Shown here: in pieces, positions 1 to 6,077 of the stretch
Layout of the letters: every line of letters starts with the position of its first letter
Position numbering within the stretch: position 1 is the first letter of the stretch
Assembly (NCBI GenBank): GCA_002483395.1
Contig: DLHV01000178.1
Span: forward strand, 209-16,557
DNA from: Chloracidobacterium sp. UBA7659
GTDB taxonomy: Bacteria > Acidobacteriota > Blastocatellia > Pyrinomonadales > Pyrinomonadaceae
Direction: 5' to 3'
Length of the DNA: 16,349 nt
Made by a program: the position numbers and the translations under genes
Notes under the pieces: generated by a model
The model's input: only the letters and a program-made list of their open reading frames with translations
What the model was told of the DNA's origin: nothing
Databases searched by the model: none

Positions 1-23
1 CCCCTCCTAAGACAGGAGGGGAG
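1..23. repeat. Palindromic dispersed repeat, edge copy
   Basis: A perfect hairpin opens the window: arms CCCCTCCT and AGGAGGGG around a 5-nt loop (AAGAC), followed by AG. The same core with one arm mismatch lies inside pgeF at 3396-3416, where it is preceded by a second small hairpin (GGCC-TTC-GGCC) and ACCACCC. The window begins exactly at the palindrome, so the left half of this copy is probably cut off. I read it as a member of a dispersed palindromic repeat family. The two-copy match is seen directly; the genome-wide distribution is inference. Confidence 0.7.
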
Positions 24-317
24 TTGGAGTGGTCGAGACGCGGTGTGGAGGCCTTGGCATAGCCATTTTCCGCACAAAAGCTGTGAATCCCGAAGCTCAA
101 GAACGTGTCAAAAAGGGAAAACTGGAAAAAGATTGTCGATCTCTGACCCAGGAAACCGCGTTCTCCACGTTGTCGATCCGGCAAAATCGTCACCTTTCTC
201 GACGCTAGTGCGGCCAGCGGCCGATTCTGTCATTTGACTTGCAATCGGAGACGTGGTGGTTCAGTTACTTAGCTTCGTAGAAGCGTTCCGTTTGTAGAAA
301 AGCAATAAGTGATAGTT
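24..317. other. No convincing gene; possible repeat-associated sequence
   Basis: This stretch is open on both strands without a credible gene: a 64-codon frame on plus (43-237) lies opposite a 41-codon ATG frame on minus (233-108, starting MTESAAGRTS, ending FPVFPF). Neither has a clear ribosome binding site or a recognisable domain. A second minus-strand frame reads without a stop from about 229 to the window edge through the palindrome (ending in residues SPPVLGG). It may be the longer body of a repeated element whose tip is the palindrome, or the end of a gene lying beyond the window. Nothing else is recognisable between 240 and 317. Confidence 0.35.
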
Positions 318-432
318 TTAAGCCCCGGCAGGGGCGGCCTGAAATTTTAGCCGCTCGTAAACGGGCCGCTCCTACGGAGCTTGAAAATCATTCGAACGGC
401 TGGGTTCTGCAAACAGTTAGCTCCTACGGAGC
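318..432. repeat. Hairpin-rich intergenic repeat cluster (GCTCCTACGGAGC type)
   Basis: Several small inverted repeats follow each other: GCCCC-GGCA-GGGGC near 322, GCGGC...GCCGC around the AT-rich stretch that follows, and two identical 13-bp units GCTCC-TAC-GGAGC at 368-380 and 420-432. The spacing between the two units is 39 bp. The arrangement resembles REP-like extragenic palindromes; short units built on GCTCCTACGGAGC are, from memory, common in Acidobacteria and related genomes. No transposase is present, so if mobile it would depend on a distant one. It lies wholly between genes and could also influence transcript folding. Confidence 0.6.
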
Positions 433-472
433 AATTTGATCAAACTGACCCACTACCATCGTGAAATAATCG

Positions 473-501
473 TTGCAACAGTGTGCTATCTGTGATACAC
501 T
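473..501 (+). promoter_or_regulatory. Candidate sigma-70-type promoter
   Basis: TTGCAA (473-478) and TACACT (496-501) are separated by exactly 17 bp, each matching four of six consensus bases. The start codon of the next gene is 22 bp further on, with GGAGG at 511-515 leaving a 7-nt spacing. A short imperfect dyad, AGTGT...ACACT, overlaps spacer and -10 and could be a regulator site. The prediction is by consensus only. Confidence 0.4.
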
Positions 502-522
502 TCTCGCTTTGGAGGCACAGAT

Positions 523-909
523 ATGATCAGACATTGGACACGATTCAACGGCACACCGAACCATTCCTATCGGGACAAGGTAAGGATAACGCTAAACTGG
601 AAAAGTTCCTTGATGCTGAACCGAAGGGCTTTTGAAGCGATAGGGCGGCCGGCGGCGGTCGAGCTGATGTTCGATCAGACGTACGGCATAATCGGCTTAA
701 AGCCGATCAGGACAGACGCCCATAATGCGTTTCCGGTAAAGCCGGTGCTAAGAGGCAGCTACCGGCGTATAAACGCGGCATCGTTTTGCCTTAATTTCGA
801 TATCCGCGTGGAAAAGACCGTCATGTTCCTCGATCCGTTCCTAAACCCCGACGGCGTCCTCGAACTAAACCTGGCCAAAACCATGCTCGTCACCCGCGGC
901 TCGCGGTAA
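523..909 (+). CDS. Hypothetical protein, 128 aa
   Basis: A well-supported small gene: ATG with GGAGG seven bases upstream and a candidate promoter before it. The product has no signal peptide or membrane segment and is rich in basic residues (pI probably high). The central part, about residues 27-70, reads LMLNRRAFEAIGRPAAVELM then FDQTYGIIGLKPI, a pattern of a short helix followed by two beta strands that recalls a family of small acidobacterial hypothetical proteins and loosely resembles AbrB-like swapped-hairpin folds (asparagine-arginine turn, then hydrophobic strands). A DNA-binding or regulatory role would be a guess. It ends 14 bp before the remnant of a DUF433 antitoxin begins, on the same strand; that junction may be an old recombination point. 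I assign no function. Confidence 0.75.
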   Translation: MIRHWTRFNGTPNHSYRDKVRITLNWKSSLMLNRRAFEAIGRPAAVELMFDQTYGIIGLKPIRTDAHNAFPVKPVLRGSYRRINAASFCLNFDIRVEKTVMFLDPFLNPDGVLELNLAKTMLVTRGSR

Positions 910-922
910 CGGTTTCGGGCAC

Positions 923-1455
923 TATGGCTTATTATCCTTTACCAATTTGATCGAGGCCCATGTTTTGAATGCTATTCGCCGGAAACATTTCGTCGCAATG
1001 CCGCGAGTTCGCAAAGCACTGGATTTTCTTTCCGGGAAATTTGATTCGAAGCACCCATTGGCGGAACACGACTTTGAAACCGACGGCGTCGATCTTTTTG
1101 TCGAGAAATTTGGCGAACTAATCAATGTGAGTCAAGGTGGACAATTAGCGATGAAAGAAATTCTGCGGGCGTATTTAAAGCGAATTGAACGTGACGAAAA
1201 CGGCTTAGCCAGGCAGCTCTTCCCATTCACGCGAATTGCCTCGAATGGCAATTTAGACGATCCCAAAATTGTGGCTATAAATCCCCGCATTGCCTTCGGA
1301 AAACCCGTAATCGCGGGGACGGGCATACCACCTCAATCATAGCGGAACGTTACAAAACAGGGGAATCAATATCAGAAATTGCGGATGACTACCGCCGGGA
1401 ATTAATTGAAATCGAAGAAGCGATCAGATGCGAATTCGAACTCCAAGCCGCCTGA
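923..1455 (+). pseudogene. DUF433 antitoxin-like protein, truncated and frameshifted
   Basis: Two frames together give a DUF433 protein. The first, from about 923, reads LLSFTNLIEAHVLNAIRRKH, includes FETDGVDLFVEKFGELIN, and reaches the DUF433 core NPRIAFGKPVIAGTGIP. It then hits TAG at 1340-1342. The next frame continues immediately with TSIIAERYKTGESISEIADDY and EIEEAIRCEF and stops at 1453-1455. Restoring one A in CCACC at 1328-1332 (GIP-TSIIAERY) joins them. The 5' end is also missing: homologues that I remember begin with a MerR-like helix-turn-helix segment ahead of 'LLSFTNL', and here the frame runs straight back into the end of the previous gene with no start codon better than TTG at 947. 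DUF433 proteins are usually antitoxins paired with DUF5615/PIN-like toxins, and a toxin remnant follows directly. A sequencing error could explain the frameshift but not the missing N-terminus. Confidence 0.8.
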
Positions 1456-1570
1456 ACCGTTCGAGTTTTTTGTCGATCGATCGTTGGGCAGGAGAATCGC
1501 GGCGCCTTTGGCTGAGGCCGGCGGAATTGTTCATCTCCACGATTCAGAAACCGCGCACTACCGGATCGCG
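1454..1570 (+). pseudogene. DUF5615/PIN-like toxin, N-terminal fragment
   Basis: Overlapping the antitoxin stop codon, the frame reads EPFEFFVDRSLGRRIAAPLA then GGIVHLHDSE. This is the characteristic beginning of DUF5615-type (PIN-like) toxins: FFVDRSLG with the first acidic active-site Asp, an alpha helix, then the second strand leading to a His-Asp pair. The rest of the toxin, about 100 residues including the later acidic residues and the WVVLTKD-type motif, is absent. The frame stays open but continues into residues that match no toxin (ANILPRPTRG...), coinciding with a hairpin repeat, and then becomes the start of the next gene. No good start codon or ribosome binding site lies at the expected place. 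Almost certainly non-functional; the overlap with the antitoxin is typical of intact pairs of this family. Confidence 0.7.
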
Positions 1571-1579
1571 AACATACTT

Positions 1580-1635
1580 CCGCGGCCCACGCGGGGAGTA
1601 AAAGGAACCCGGTCGCTACCGCTTGCGGTTCTGAC
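1580..1635. repeat. Hairpin repeat at the toxin break point
   Basis: Two perfect small inverted repeats stand in a row: CCGCG-GCCCA-CGCGG (1580-1594) and ACCGC-TT-GCGGT (1618-1629), the second inside GGTCGCTACCGCTTGCGGTT. The latter resembles a short unit that I associate with repetitive intergenic DNA in Acidobacteria and Planctomycetes, though I cannot confirm it here. It begins where toxin homology ends and sits just before the next start codon at 1646, so it may carry or disturb the promoter of that gene. Confidence 0.4.
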
Positions 1636-1645
1636 ACGAGAATTT

Positions 1646-2164
1646 ATGGAACTATTAATTCCCGGACTAATACTCGTTGCGTTGATGGTCTACGCTTCGA
1701 CGAAGATTAAGAGGAACGCTGCCCGTGCTTATAAAAGCGAAACAGTCGAAACGCCCGATTTTTCGATCATGAAGCCCGAGGGTTTCATTTGCCCGGTCGA
1801 TCATAACGAGGAGCTTGTTTTTGCTGCATACTCAAAAGAATATGGCCGGGATGAGGCAGACGGCGTGCGGCAGGCATCCGCGGAAATCCGGGTTTTTGAA
1901 GATGCGAATTTTGACGAGATCTGCGAGCGGGTGAAGGTAGATTCAGTTCGCGTGCTTTCGGAAGATATCGGTATATTGAATGGAGTAAAAAGCTGCATTA
2001 TCGAGACAGAAAGAGTCAGCAGCGGAGTCACTGTGGACGCCATTAATAAGGTCATGACCGGAAATGGGAAGATCTATGACTTGACCGCGACGGTTATCCA
2101 TGAACACAAAGAGGATTATTCACGTAAAATAGAAGAGCTGTTGGGTAGCTTTATATTGAAATAG
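1646..2164 (+). CDS. Single-pass membrane protein of unknown function, 172 aa
   Basis: The open frame extends upstream through the toxin remnant, but the gene most likely starts at ATG 1646, because the product then begins MELLIPGLILVALMVYAST, a clean N-terminal membrane anchor, followed by basic KIKRNAARAYK, which would stay in the cytoplasm. The remaining 140 residues form a soluble alpha/beta domain with repeated strand-helix patterns (TPDFSIMKPEGFICPV; SAEIRVFEDANFDEICERVK; KSCIIETERVSSGVTVDAIN; KIYDLTATVIHEHKEDYSRK). The layout is that of small stress or lipid-binding domains that resemble the PsbP/LpqN superfamily, but I see no signature residues. The ribosome binding site is weak (ACGAG). 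It lies 21 bp upstream of a secreted DsbD-alpha-like gene, so the two are probably transcribed together. Function unknown. Confidence 0.75.
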   Translation: MELLIPGLILVALMVYASTKIKRNAARAYKSETVETPDFSIMKPEGFICPVDHNEELVFAAYSKEYGRDEADGVRQASAEIRVFEDANFDEICERVKVDSVRVLSEDIGILNGVKSCIIETERVSSGVTVDAINKVMTGNGKIYDLTATVIHEHKEDYSRKIEELLGSFILK

Positions 2165-2185
2165 ACCAGAAACAGAACAGAATTT

Positions 2186-2659
2186 ATGAAAGTACGGGTT
2201 TTTACATTATCTCTATTCGCTATCATTTTACTTTTTACGGCAGGGGTTTGCTCGGTCGGTGCTCAAACGGTCAGCGGTTCGCTGGGAAATGGCACAGTAT
2301 CTCGCGGCTCGAAGGTGAAGGGTTCAATTGTTTTGAGCATTCCGGGCGGGCTTCATGTCAATTCGAGCCGTCCGAACAGCGAGTACGCAATCCCAACATC
2401 GGTCCGTATAATCGGCCAGGGTGTACGCACGGGCGGCATCAGCTATCCCCGTGGGCGAAACCGGAAATTTCAGTTTTCCGAGAATGTGATAAATGTATAT
2501 GAGGGCCGCGTTACTATCCCGTTTACCGTAACGGTTCCTGCTAATTTTCGTGGAAGTACCGTCAGGGTTCGTGCTGTTGTGCGGTATCAGGCCTGTACGA
2601 ACGAGGTTTGCTATCCGCCAAAAAATAAGGAAGTAACCATCACTGCAAGGGTACAGTGA
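2186..2659 (+). CDS. Secreted DsbD-alpha-like (protein-disulfide reductase N-terminal) domain protein
   Basis: A 157-aa product with a clear signal peptide (basic MKVR, hydrophobic core to about residue 20, VGA-Q cleavage near 26). The mature part is one immunoglobulin-like beta domain of the DsbD N-terminal (DsbD-alpha) type: GSIVLSIPGGLHVNSSRP at the start, and YQACTNEVCYPP near the end, where Cys137 and Cys142 form the CX4C pair that in DsbD exchanges disulfides with periplasmic partners (Escherichia coli DsbD has CX5C in the same YQGC...CYPP setting). The membrane and thioredoxin domains of full DsbD are absent and not encoded next door. It could be a redox carrier used by a distant CcdA/TlpA-type partner, or a structural copy. 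It follows the membrane protein by 21 bp and ends 4 bp from the convergent pgeF. Confidence 0.8.
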   Translation: MKVRVFTLSLFAIILLFTAGVCSVGAQTVSGSLGNGTVSRGSKVKGSIVLSIPGGLHVNSSRPNSEYAIPTSVRIIGQGVRTGGISYPRGRNRKFQFSENVINVYEGRVTIPFTVTVPANFRGSTVRVRAVVRYQACTNEVCYPPKNKEVTITARVQ

Positions 2660-2663
2660 GCAT

Positions 2664-3584
2664 TCATTCTGTCGTCAGACTAGCCCCGATAACTGACATC
2701 AACCTGCCTGTCTTCCCGTAACGCTTCTTTTCAATGCGATAGGAAAAGAACAAATCGGTGCGCTCCATCGTGCAGAAAGGCGCTTTGAAGATATTGCCGG
2801 GCGGCACGCCAAGTCCGATAAGTTGATCCTTGTTGACAAGAGGCAGGTCAACCAGGGCGTGTCCTTCGCGAGTTGCCGTAAAATACTTAGCGCTGTCTTC
2901 AAAATTTTCCGCAAAAGCCTCGATCACGTCGTCGCCGACCTCATAATTTTCACACCCGGCCGCGGGGCCGACAGCACAAATTAGATCTCGCGGTTCGGTG
3001 CCGTAAGTCTCCTGCATGACCTCGACCGTTTTACGGACTATGGACCGAACCGTTCCGCGCCAGCCCGCGTGGACGGCGGCGTAGGCTTTGTTTTTTGCGT
3101 CGCTGATAAGAACTGGAACGCAGTCGGCGGTCTTTACGGCAACGAGAATGTGATCCAGGTTCGAAACGAGCGAATCGAATTTCCCTTCGGAATTTGCGGC
3201 CTCATCTATGGTTTTTACGATCTTAACGCCGTCGCGGTGAACCTGCCAGACAGATGCGAGTTGAAAATCACCATCAAACGTATTTAGGAAACGGCGGCGG
3301 TTTTCGTAAATATTGTCGGCGGAGTCTTCGTCGAATCCGGCGAGATTCAGGTCATTTCCAAGAGACCCGCCCGCACCACCCGGGCCTTCGGCCACCCCTC
3401 CTAAGATAGTAGGGGAGCTAAACGGAGAGACGCCGCCGAGGCGTGTGGAAAAACCGTTTGCAAAGCCATGTTCCTCCAGCGGCCGGCAAACGAGCACTTT
3501 TACGCCGCCGCGTTCTCGCCAATAGAAGCCGCTATCGGTTAGAATCTGTTCATCTTCAATGATCTTATCCATCGGCATCGACAT
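2664..3584 (-). CDS. pgeF: Polyphenol oxidase/laccase-domain protein PgeF (YfiH family) with in-frame repeat insertion
   Basis: A 306-aa member of the YfiH/CNF1 family; characterised members act on purine nucleosides (adenosine deaminase and phosphorylase activity), and the Escherichia coli protein prevents mis-incorporation of serine into peptidoglycan. The zinc site is complete: His116 (WQVHRDGV), Cys155 (KTADCVPVL) and His172 (VHAGWRG); FFSYR...TGR near the C-terminus is also typical. Residues about 55-75, between the conserved TRLGGVSP and NDLNLAGF, are extra and glycine-rich (TILGGVAEGPGGAGG); they are encoded by a palindromic repeat at 3375-3416. The active-site region is untouched, so the protein is probably functional. 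Starts at Met1, Met3 or Met5 (3584, 3578, 3572) are all possible; none has a Shine-Dalgarno sequence. The gene overlaps the divergent acpS at its 5' end and ends tail-to-tail with the DsbD-like gene. Confidence 0.95.
   Translation of the reverse strand: MSMPMDKIIEDEQILTDSGFYWRERGGVKVLVCRPLEEHGFANGFSTRLGGVSPFSSPTILGGVAEGPGGAGGSLGNDLNLAGFDEDSADNIYENRRRFLNTFDGDFQLASVWQVHRDGVKIVKTIDEAANSEGKFDSLVSNLDHILVAVKTADCVPVLISDAKNKAYAAVHAGWRGTVRSIVRKTVEVMQETYGTEPRDLICAVGPAAGCENYEVGDDVIEAFAENFEDSAKYFTATREGHALVDLPLVNKDQLIGLGVPPGNIFKAPFCTMERTDLFFSYRIEKKRYGKTGRLMSVIGASLTTE
3375..3416. repeat. Palindromic dispersed repeat inside pgeF
   Basis: A 42-bp element, a multiple of three: ACCACCC, a GGCC-TTC-GGCC hairpin, then arms CCCCTCCT and AGTAGGGG (7 of 8 bases pair) around AAGAT. 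On the coding strand it is read as part of pgeF residues 57-70. Its core matches the repeat at the window start (1-23) at 19 of 21 positions for the palindrome. The single arm mismatch here compared with the perfect arms of the other copy suggests drift after insertion. The position lies in a surface loop region of the YfiH fold, where an insertion is tolerable. Confidence 0.8.
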
Positions 3585-3942
3585 AATCGAAGTTTACCGT
3601 ATACGCGAAACGATGGCGAGAACGCCGCGTTTTGCTGCTCGCGTATTTACCGAGAACGAACGAGCCTACTGCGAAGCAAAAGGTGTCGCTTCGGCTCAAT
3701 CGTACGCCGGGCGTTTTGCGGCAAAGGAGGCGTTTCTGAAAGCCTTGAAAACAGGCTGGCGCGGCAAGATCACATGGCAGGATATTGAGGTATTTTCCGA
3801 TGCGGACGGTGCCCCGTCACTGCACATCACAAACGAAGCGGCAAGGCTTATGGAGCAAACGGGAGCTACCAATACCCATCTTTCGATTTCACACACCAAT
3901 GAACATGCGATCGCCCAAGTAATCCTCGAGAAACGCCAGTGA
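3559..3942 (+). CDS. acpS: Holo-[acyl-carrier-protein] synthase
   Basis: A 127-aa AcpS, close to the usual 120-130. It transfers the 4'-phosphopantetheine group of coenzyme A to the serine of acyl carrier protein in the cytoplasm, activating fatty acid synthesis. Visible signatures: GIDIIEVYRI at residues 6-15 with the magnesium-binding Asp8, FTENERAYC, then GRFAAKEAFLKAL with the second metal ligand Glu in AAKEA, and LSISHTNEHAIAQV at the C-terminus. The ATG at 3559 gives the normal N-terminus (MILSIGIDI), but no Shine-Dalgarno sequence precedes it, and the start lies inside the divergent pgeF gene. Any promoter must therefore lie within the first codons of pgeF. A pyrimidine-rich tract begins right after the stop codon. 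Confidence 0.95.
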   Translation: MILSIGIDIIEVYRIRETMARTPRFAARVFTENERAYCEAKGVASAQSYAGRFAAKEAFLKALKTGWRGKITWQDIEVFSDADGAPSLHITNEAARLMEQTGATNTHLSISHTNEHAIAQVILEKRQ

Positions 3943-4034
3943 TTTTTTTCCTCTTATTCTTTCTTTTTTTCTTTCTTTTTCATCTTTTTCTGTGGTCAAA
4001 AAATCGAACCACTGAACAAGATGAATAAGAGGAA
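3943..4034. terminator. Convergent intergenic region with inverted repeats, possible bidirectional terminator
   Basis: Between the convergent acpS and EEP nuclease genes lies a nearly pure pyrimidine tract (3943-3990, only two purines), starting with seven T directly after the acpS stop. A perfect 12-bp inverted repeat, TTCCTCTTATTC (3948-3959) and GAATAAGAGGAA (4023-4034), encloses a smaller hairpin GTGGT...ACCAC (3992-4012). The long spacer makes it unlike a classical intrinsic terminator, but it could fold in either transcript. The remainder up to 4100 shows nothing. Confidence 0.4.
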
Positions 4035-4100
4035 CGAAGAAGGGACAAGAGACATCTGAGGGCAACCCAGTCTATTCAGGGCGTTTTCTGGCGGTGCAGT

Positions 4101-6029
4101 CTACGGTTTCTGTCCGGCCGTCATATCATCCATCGTAAAAAAAGCGATCGCCGGGTCGTGGTCTGAAAACCGTTCGAAACGGTTCGGGTCGTTGCGATAA
4201 GTTTCAGGATAATCCGCATTGATCCGCGCGTAGCCGAAGCCGGTCGTGTGCTTTCGCAAAGTTTCGCTGATAATTATGTGGTCGAGCGCCTGCGCGTTCC
4301 CATCAAAAACATAGGAATAACGTTGCCCGGCGGCGATGACATCGACGAGATCGATCAAATCTGGATTTACGAGATCTTCCGAAGGATTGAGAACTTCAGC
4401 CTTTCCAGCCGGTTTTCCTTTGATCGTACCGATGACATCCAGGATTCCGTCACTGAATTGATAGGAGTTAAAATCACCGAGCAGAATTATGCGTTCCTTC
4501 GGATTTGCCGTCTGCCGCGCCTGAACGAGTTTCGCGAGAAACTCTGCCTGAAGCTTCTTTTTCAGCCGGACATTGTCCTGTAGTTTCGCATCATTATAGC
4601 CGAGGTACGATTTTAGATGATTGGCGACGACCGTAAATTCGAACGGCGTACCACTTTTGGAGTCGTCGATCGAAGCCCGCAGCAGAAGCGGCGGCCGGTC
4701 GTTTACGAAATTGTCGTCTTTCGTATTCGGGTTTTTGTATTTGTCATCTTTCCCTAGCTGCTTCGTCTCCAAAACCTTGATACGCGTAGTCTTTACCAAA
4801 AACCCATTATCGATTCCGCGGCCGTCGTTTCCCTCGATCACAAAGGCTTCATATTTCGGGTCGGGCTTTCCGGCTGCAACACTGTCCGCATTTATTTTTG
4901 CGGCAAGCCGCTTTAATGCCGCCAAATTCTCGGCTTCAACGATGCCGATCACATCTGGCGACTGCATAAAATCACGAATCGCGAAAGACACCTTTTGCAA
5001 ACGGCGGGCAAATGCCTCCGGCGTCGCCACGTCTTCTTTGATCGCCGGATCGTCCTTATCGTCAAAAAAGTTTTCAAGGTTCATTCCGACCACGACAAAC
5101 TGCCGGGCCGGCGGAATGGGCAGCGGGTTCGCTTTTGCCGATGTCGTGACGGTTGCCTTATTGTCGGAATCTGAGAACAGGGTGTACTTTCCGGACGAAT
5201 AATGAAGCACGCCGACAAGGTTTTTAACGTCGGCCATTGCCGGCACGTCACAACGGTTCTGTGCGTGTCCAACGATGTTTTGGCCGGGCGCGGCTACGAG
5301 TTGCTCATTACAGTCGATGCGGACGACTTCGGGGTTTGCGTCGAACAATGCCGCTTTCGGAAAATCTATTTTGAATTGGTCTTTATCCGCTGCCGACACA
5401 AATTCACGCACATCGCGGCCTGGTTCGCGAAACGGACGCGGAACGGGTTTGAGCACGCCGAAAAACGCACCGTCGGAAACCGAACTGAAATTTTTGATAT
5501 CGAAACGTCCACCCGTCGGGCCGCTGACAGTCATTTCATCGATCTGGACGCGCATTCCCTCATATTTTTCGAGATTGTCGACGGCATTCGACATTAAATC
5601 GGTCGGAATCAAAACCACCGGTTTTGGCAGCGGAGTCGATTTCGAGATCACCTTTAGCTCGTCCCGGTCCTTTCTCATTGAAAGCTCGGTAATTGTCAGG
5701 GCAAACGGTTCGTTGTCACGGCGAAATTCTTCGACAGTGCCGGTGACCGAGACGATGCTGCCAACCTCGGCCTCCGCAGGCGGCTCGGTTCTCGTAAATA
5801 CGAACATACCTTCCGAGCTATTTTTATTGCTATCTGCTTTGTCGTCAGGCGTTTGCAGGAAAAAGCCCGTTCGGATGCGGGCCGTGACCACTCCGGTCAA
5901 GCGTGCGCTTTGGCCGGTGAAAGGCGATATATTCGTTTCGCCCTGGGCCTGCGCGATTGAAAGGTCCTTCTGGGCAAGGGCGTTCGAAACGAGTAATAAC
6001 AAGCTGAAGGTAAGGCTGATTATTTTCAT
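4101..6029 (-). CDS. Secreted endonuclease/exonuclease/phosphatase-family nuclease (ExeM/NucH-like)
   Basis: A 642-aa exported protein: signal peptide MKIISLTFSLLLLVSNALAQ, an OB-fold-like N-terminal region (about 35-300, with a Cys240/Cys260 pair), then an EEP (DNase I-like) catalytic domain from about 311. Active-site residues seen in order: Asn317 (MNLENFF), Glu365 (VEAEN), His471 (ANHLKS), Asp519 and Asn521 (LLGDFNS), Asp583 (ALDHI) and the Asp623-His624 pair (SDHDP). The architecture matches ExeM/NucH-type extracellular DNases, which degrade extracellular DNA for phosphate supply or biofilm turnover. Deoxyribonuclease activity is inferred from the family; a phosphodiesterase of another substrate cannot be excluded. 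The start lies 48 bp after the stop of another secreted nuclease on the same strand, suggesting an operon in which this gene is second; its own ribosome binding site is weak. Confidence 0.9.
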   Translation of the reverse strand: MKIISLTFSLLLLVSNALAQKDLSIAQAQGETNISPFTGQSARLTGVVTARIRTGFFLQTPDDKADSNKNSSEGMFVFTRTEPPAEAEVGSIVSVTGTVEEFRRDNEPFALTITELSMRKDRDELKVISKSTPLPKPVVLIPTDLMSNAVDNLEKYEGMRVQIDEMTVSGPTGGRFDIKNFSSVSDGAFFGVLKPVPRPFREPGRDVREFVSAADKDQFKIDFPKAALFDANPEVVRIDCNEQLVAAPGQNIVGHAQNRCDVPAMADVKNLVGVLHYSSGKYTLFSDSDNKATVTTSAKANPLPIPPARQFVVVGMNLENFFDDKDDPAIKEDVATPEAFARRLQKVSFAIRDFMQSPDVIGIVEAENLAALKRLAAKINADSVAAGKPDPKYEAFVIEGNDGRGIDNGFLVKTTRIKVLETKQLGKDDKYKNPNTKDDNFVNDRPPLLLRASIDDSKSGTPFEFTVVANHLKSYLGYNDAKLQDNVRLKKKLQAEFLAKLVQARQTANPKERIILLGDFNSYQFSDGILDVIGTIKGKPAGKAEVLNPSEDLVNPDLIDLVDVIAAGQRYSYVFDGNAQALDHIIISETLRKHTTGFGYARINADYPETYRNDPNRFERFSDHDPAIAFFTMDDMTAGQKP

Positions 6030-6077
6030 GTCTTCGCGAGACGCGGGGCGGTTCGCTCTACTTCGATGCGGCTAAGC

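Noticed and set aside
43..237. 64-codon plus-strand frame as a gene
   Set aside because: No ribosome binding site, no recognisable domain, composition unlike the neighbours, and an equally open frame on the opposite strand.
368..432. Possible CRISPR array from two identical 13-bp palindromic units
   Set aside because: Only two units, 13 bp long, with no further copies and no cas genes; the pattern fits REP-like extragenic palindromes better.
1406..2164. A single 252-aa protein beginning upstream at the TTG at 1406
   Set aside because: The first 80 codons are antitoxin overlap, toxin remnant and hairpin repeat read in one accidental open frame; ATG 1646 gives a clean membrane anchor start.
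4621..6075. Long plus-strand open frames (193 and 266 codons) within the EEP nuclease gene
   Set aside because: They are antisense to a gene with complete signal peptide and active-site motifs, have no domain character (Ser/Arg-rich low-complexity translation), and lack ribosome binding sites.
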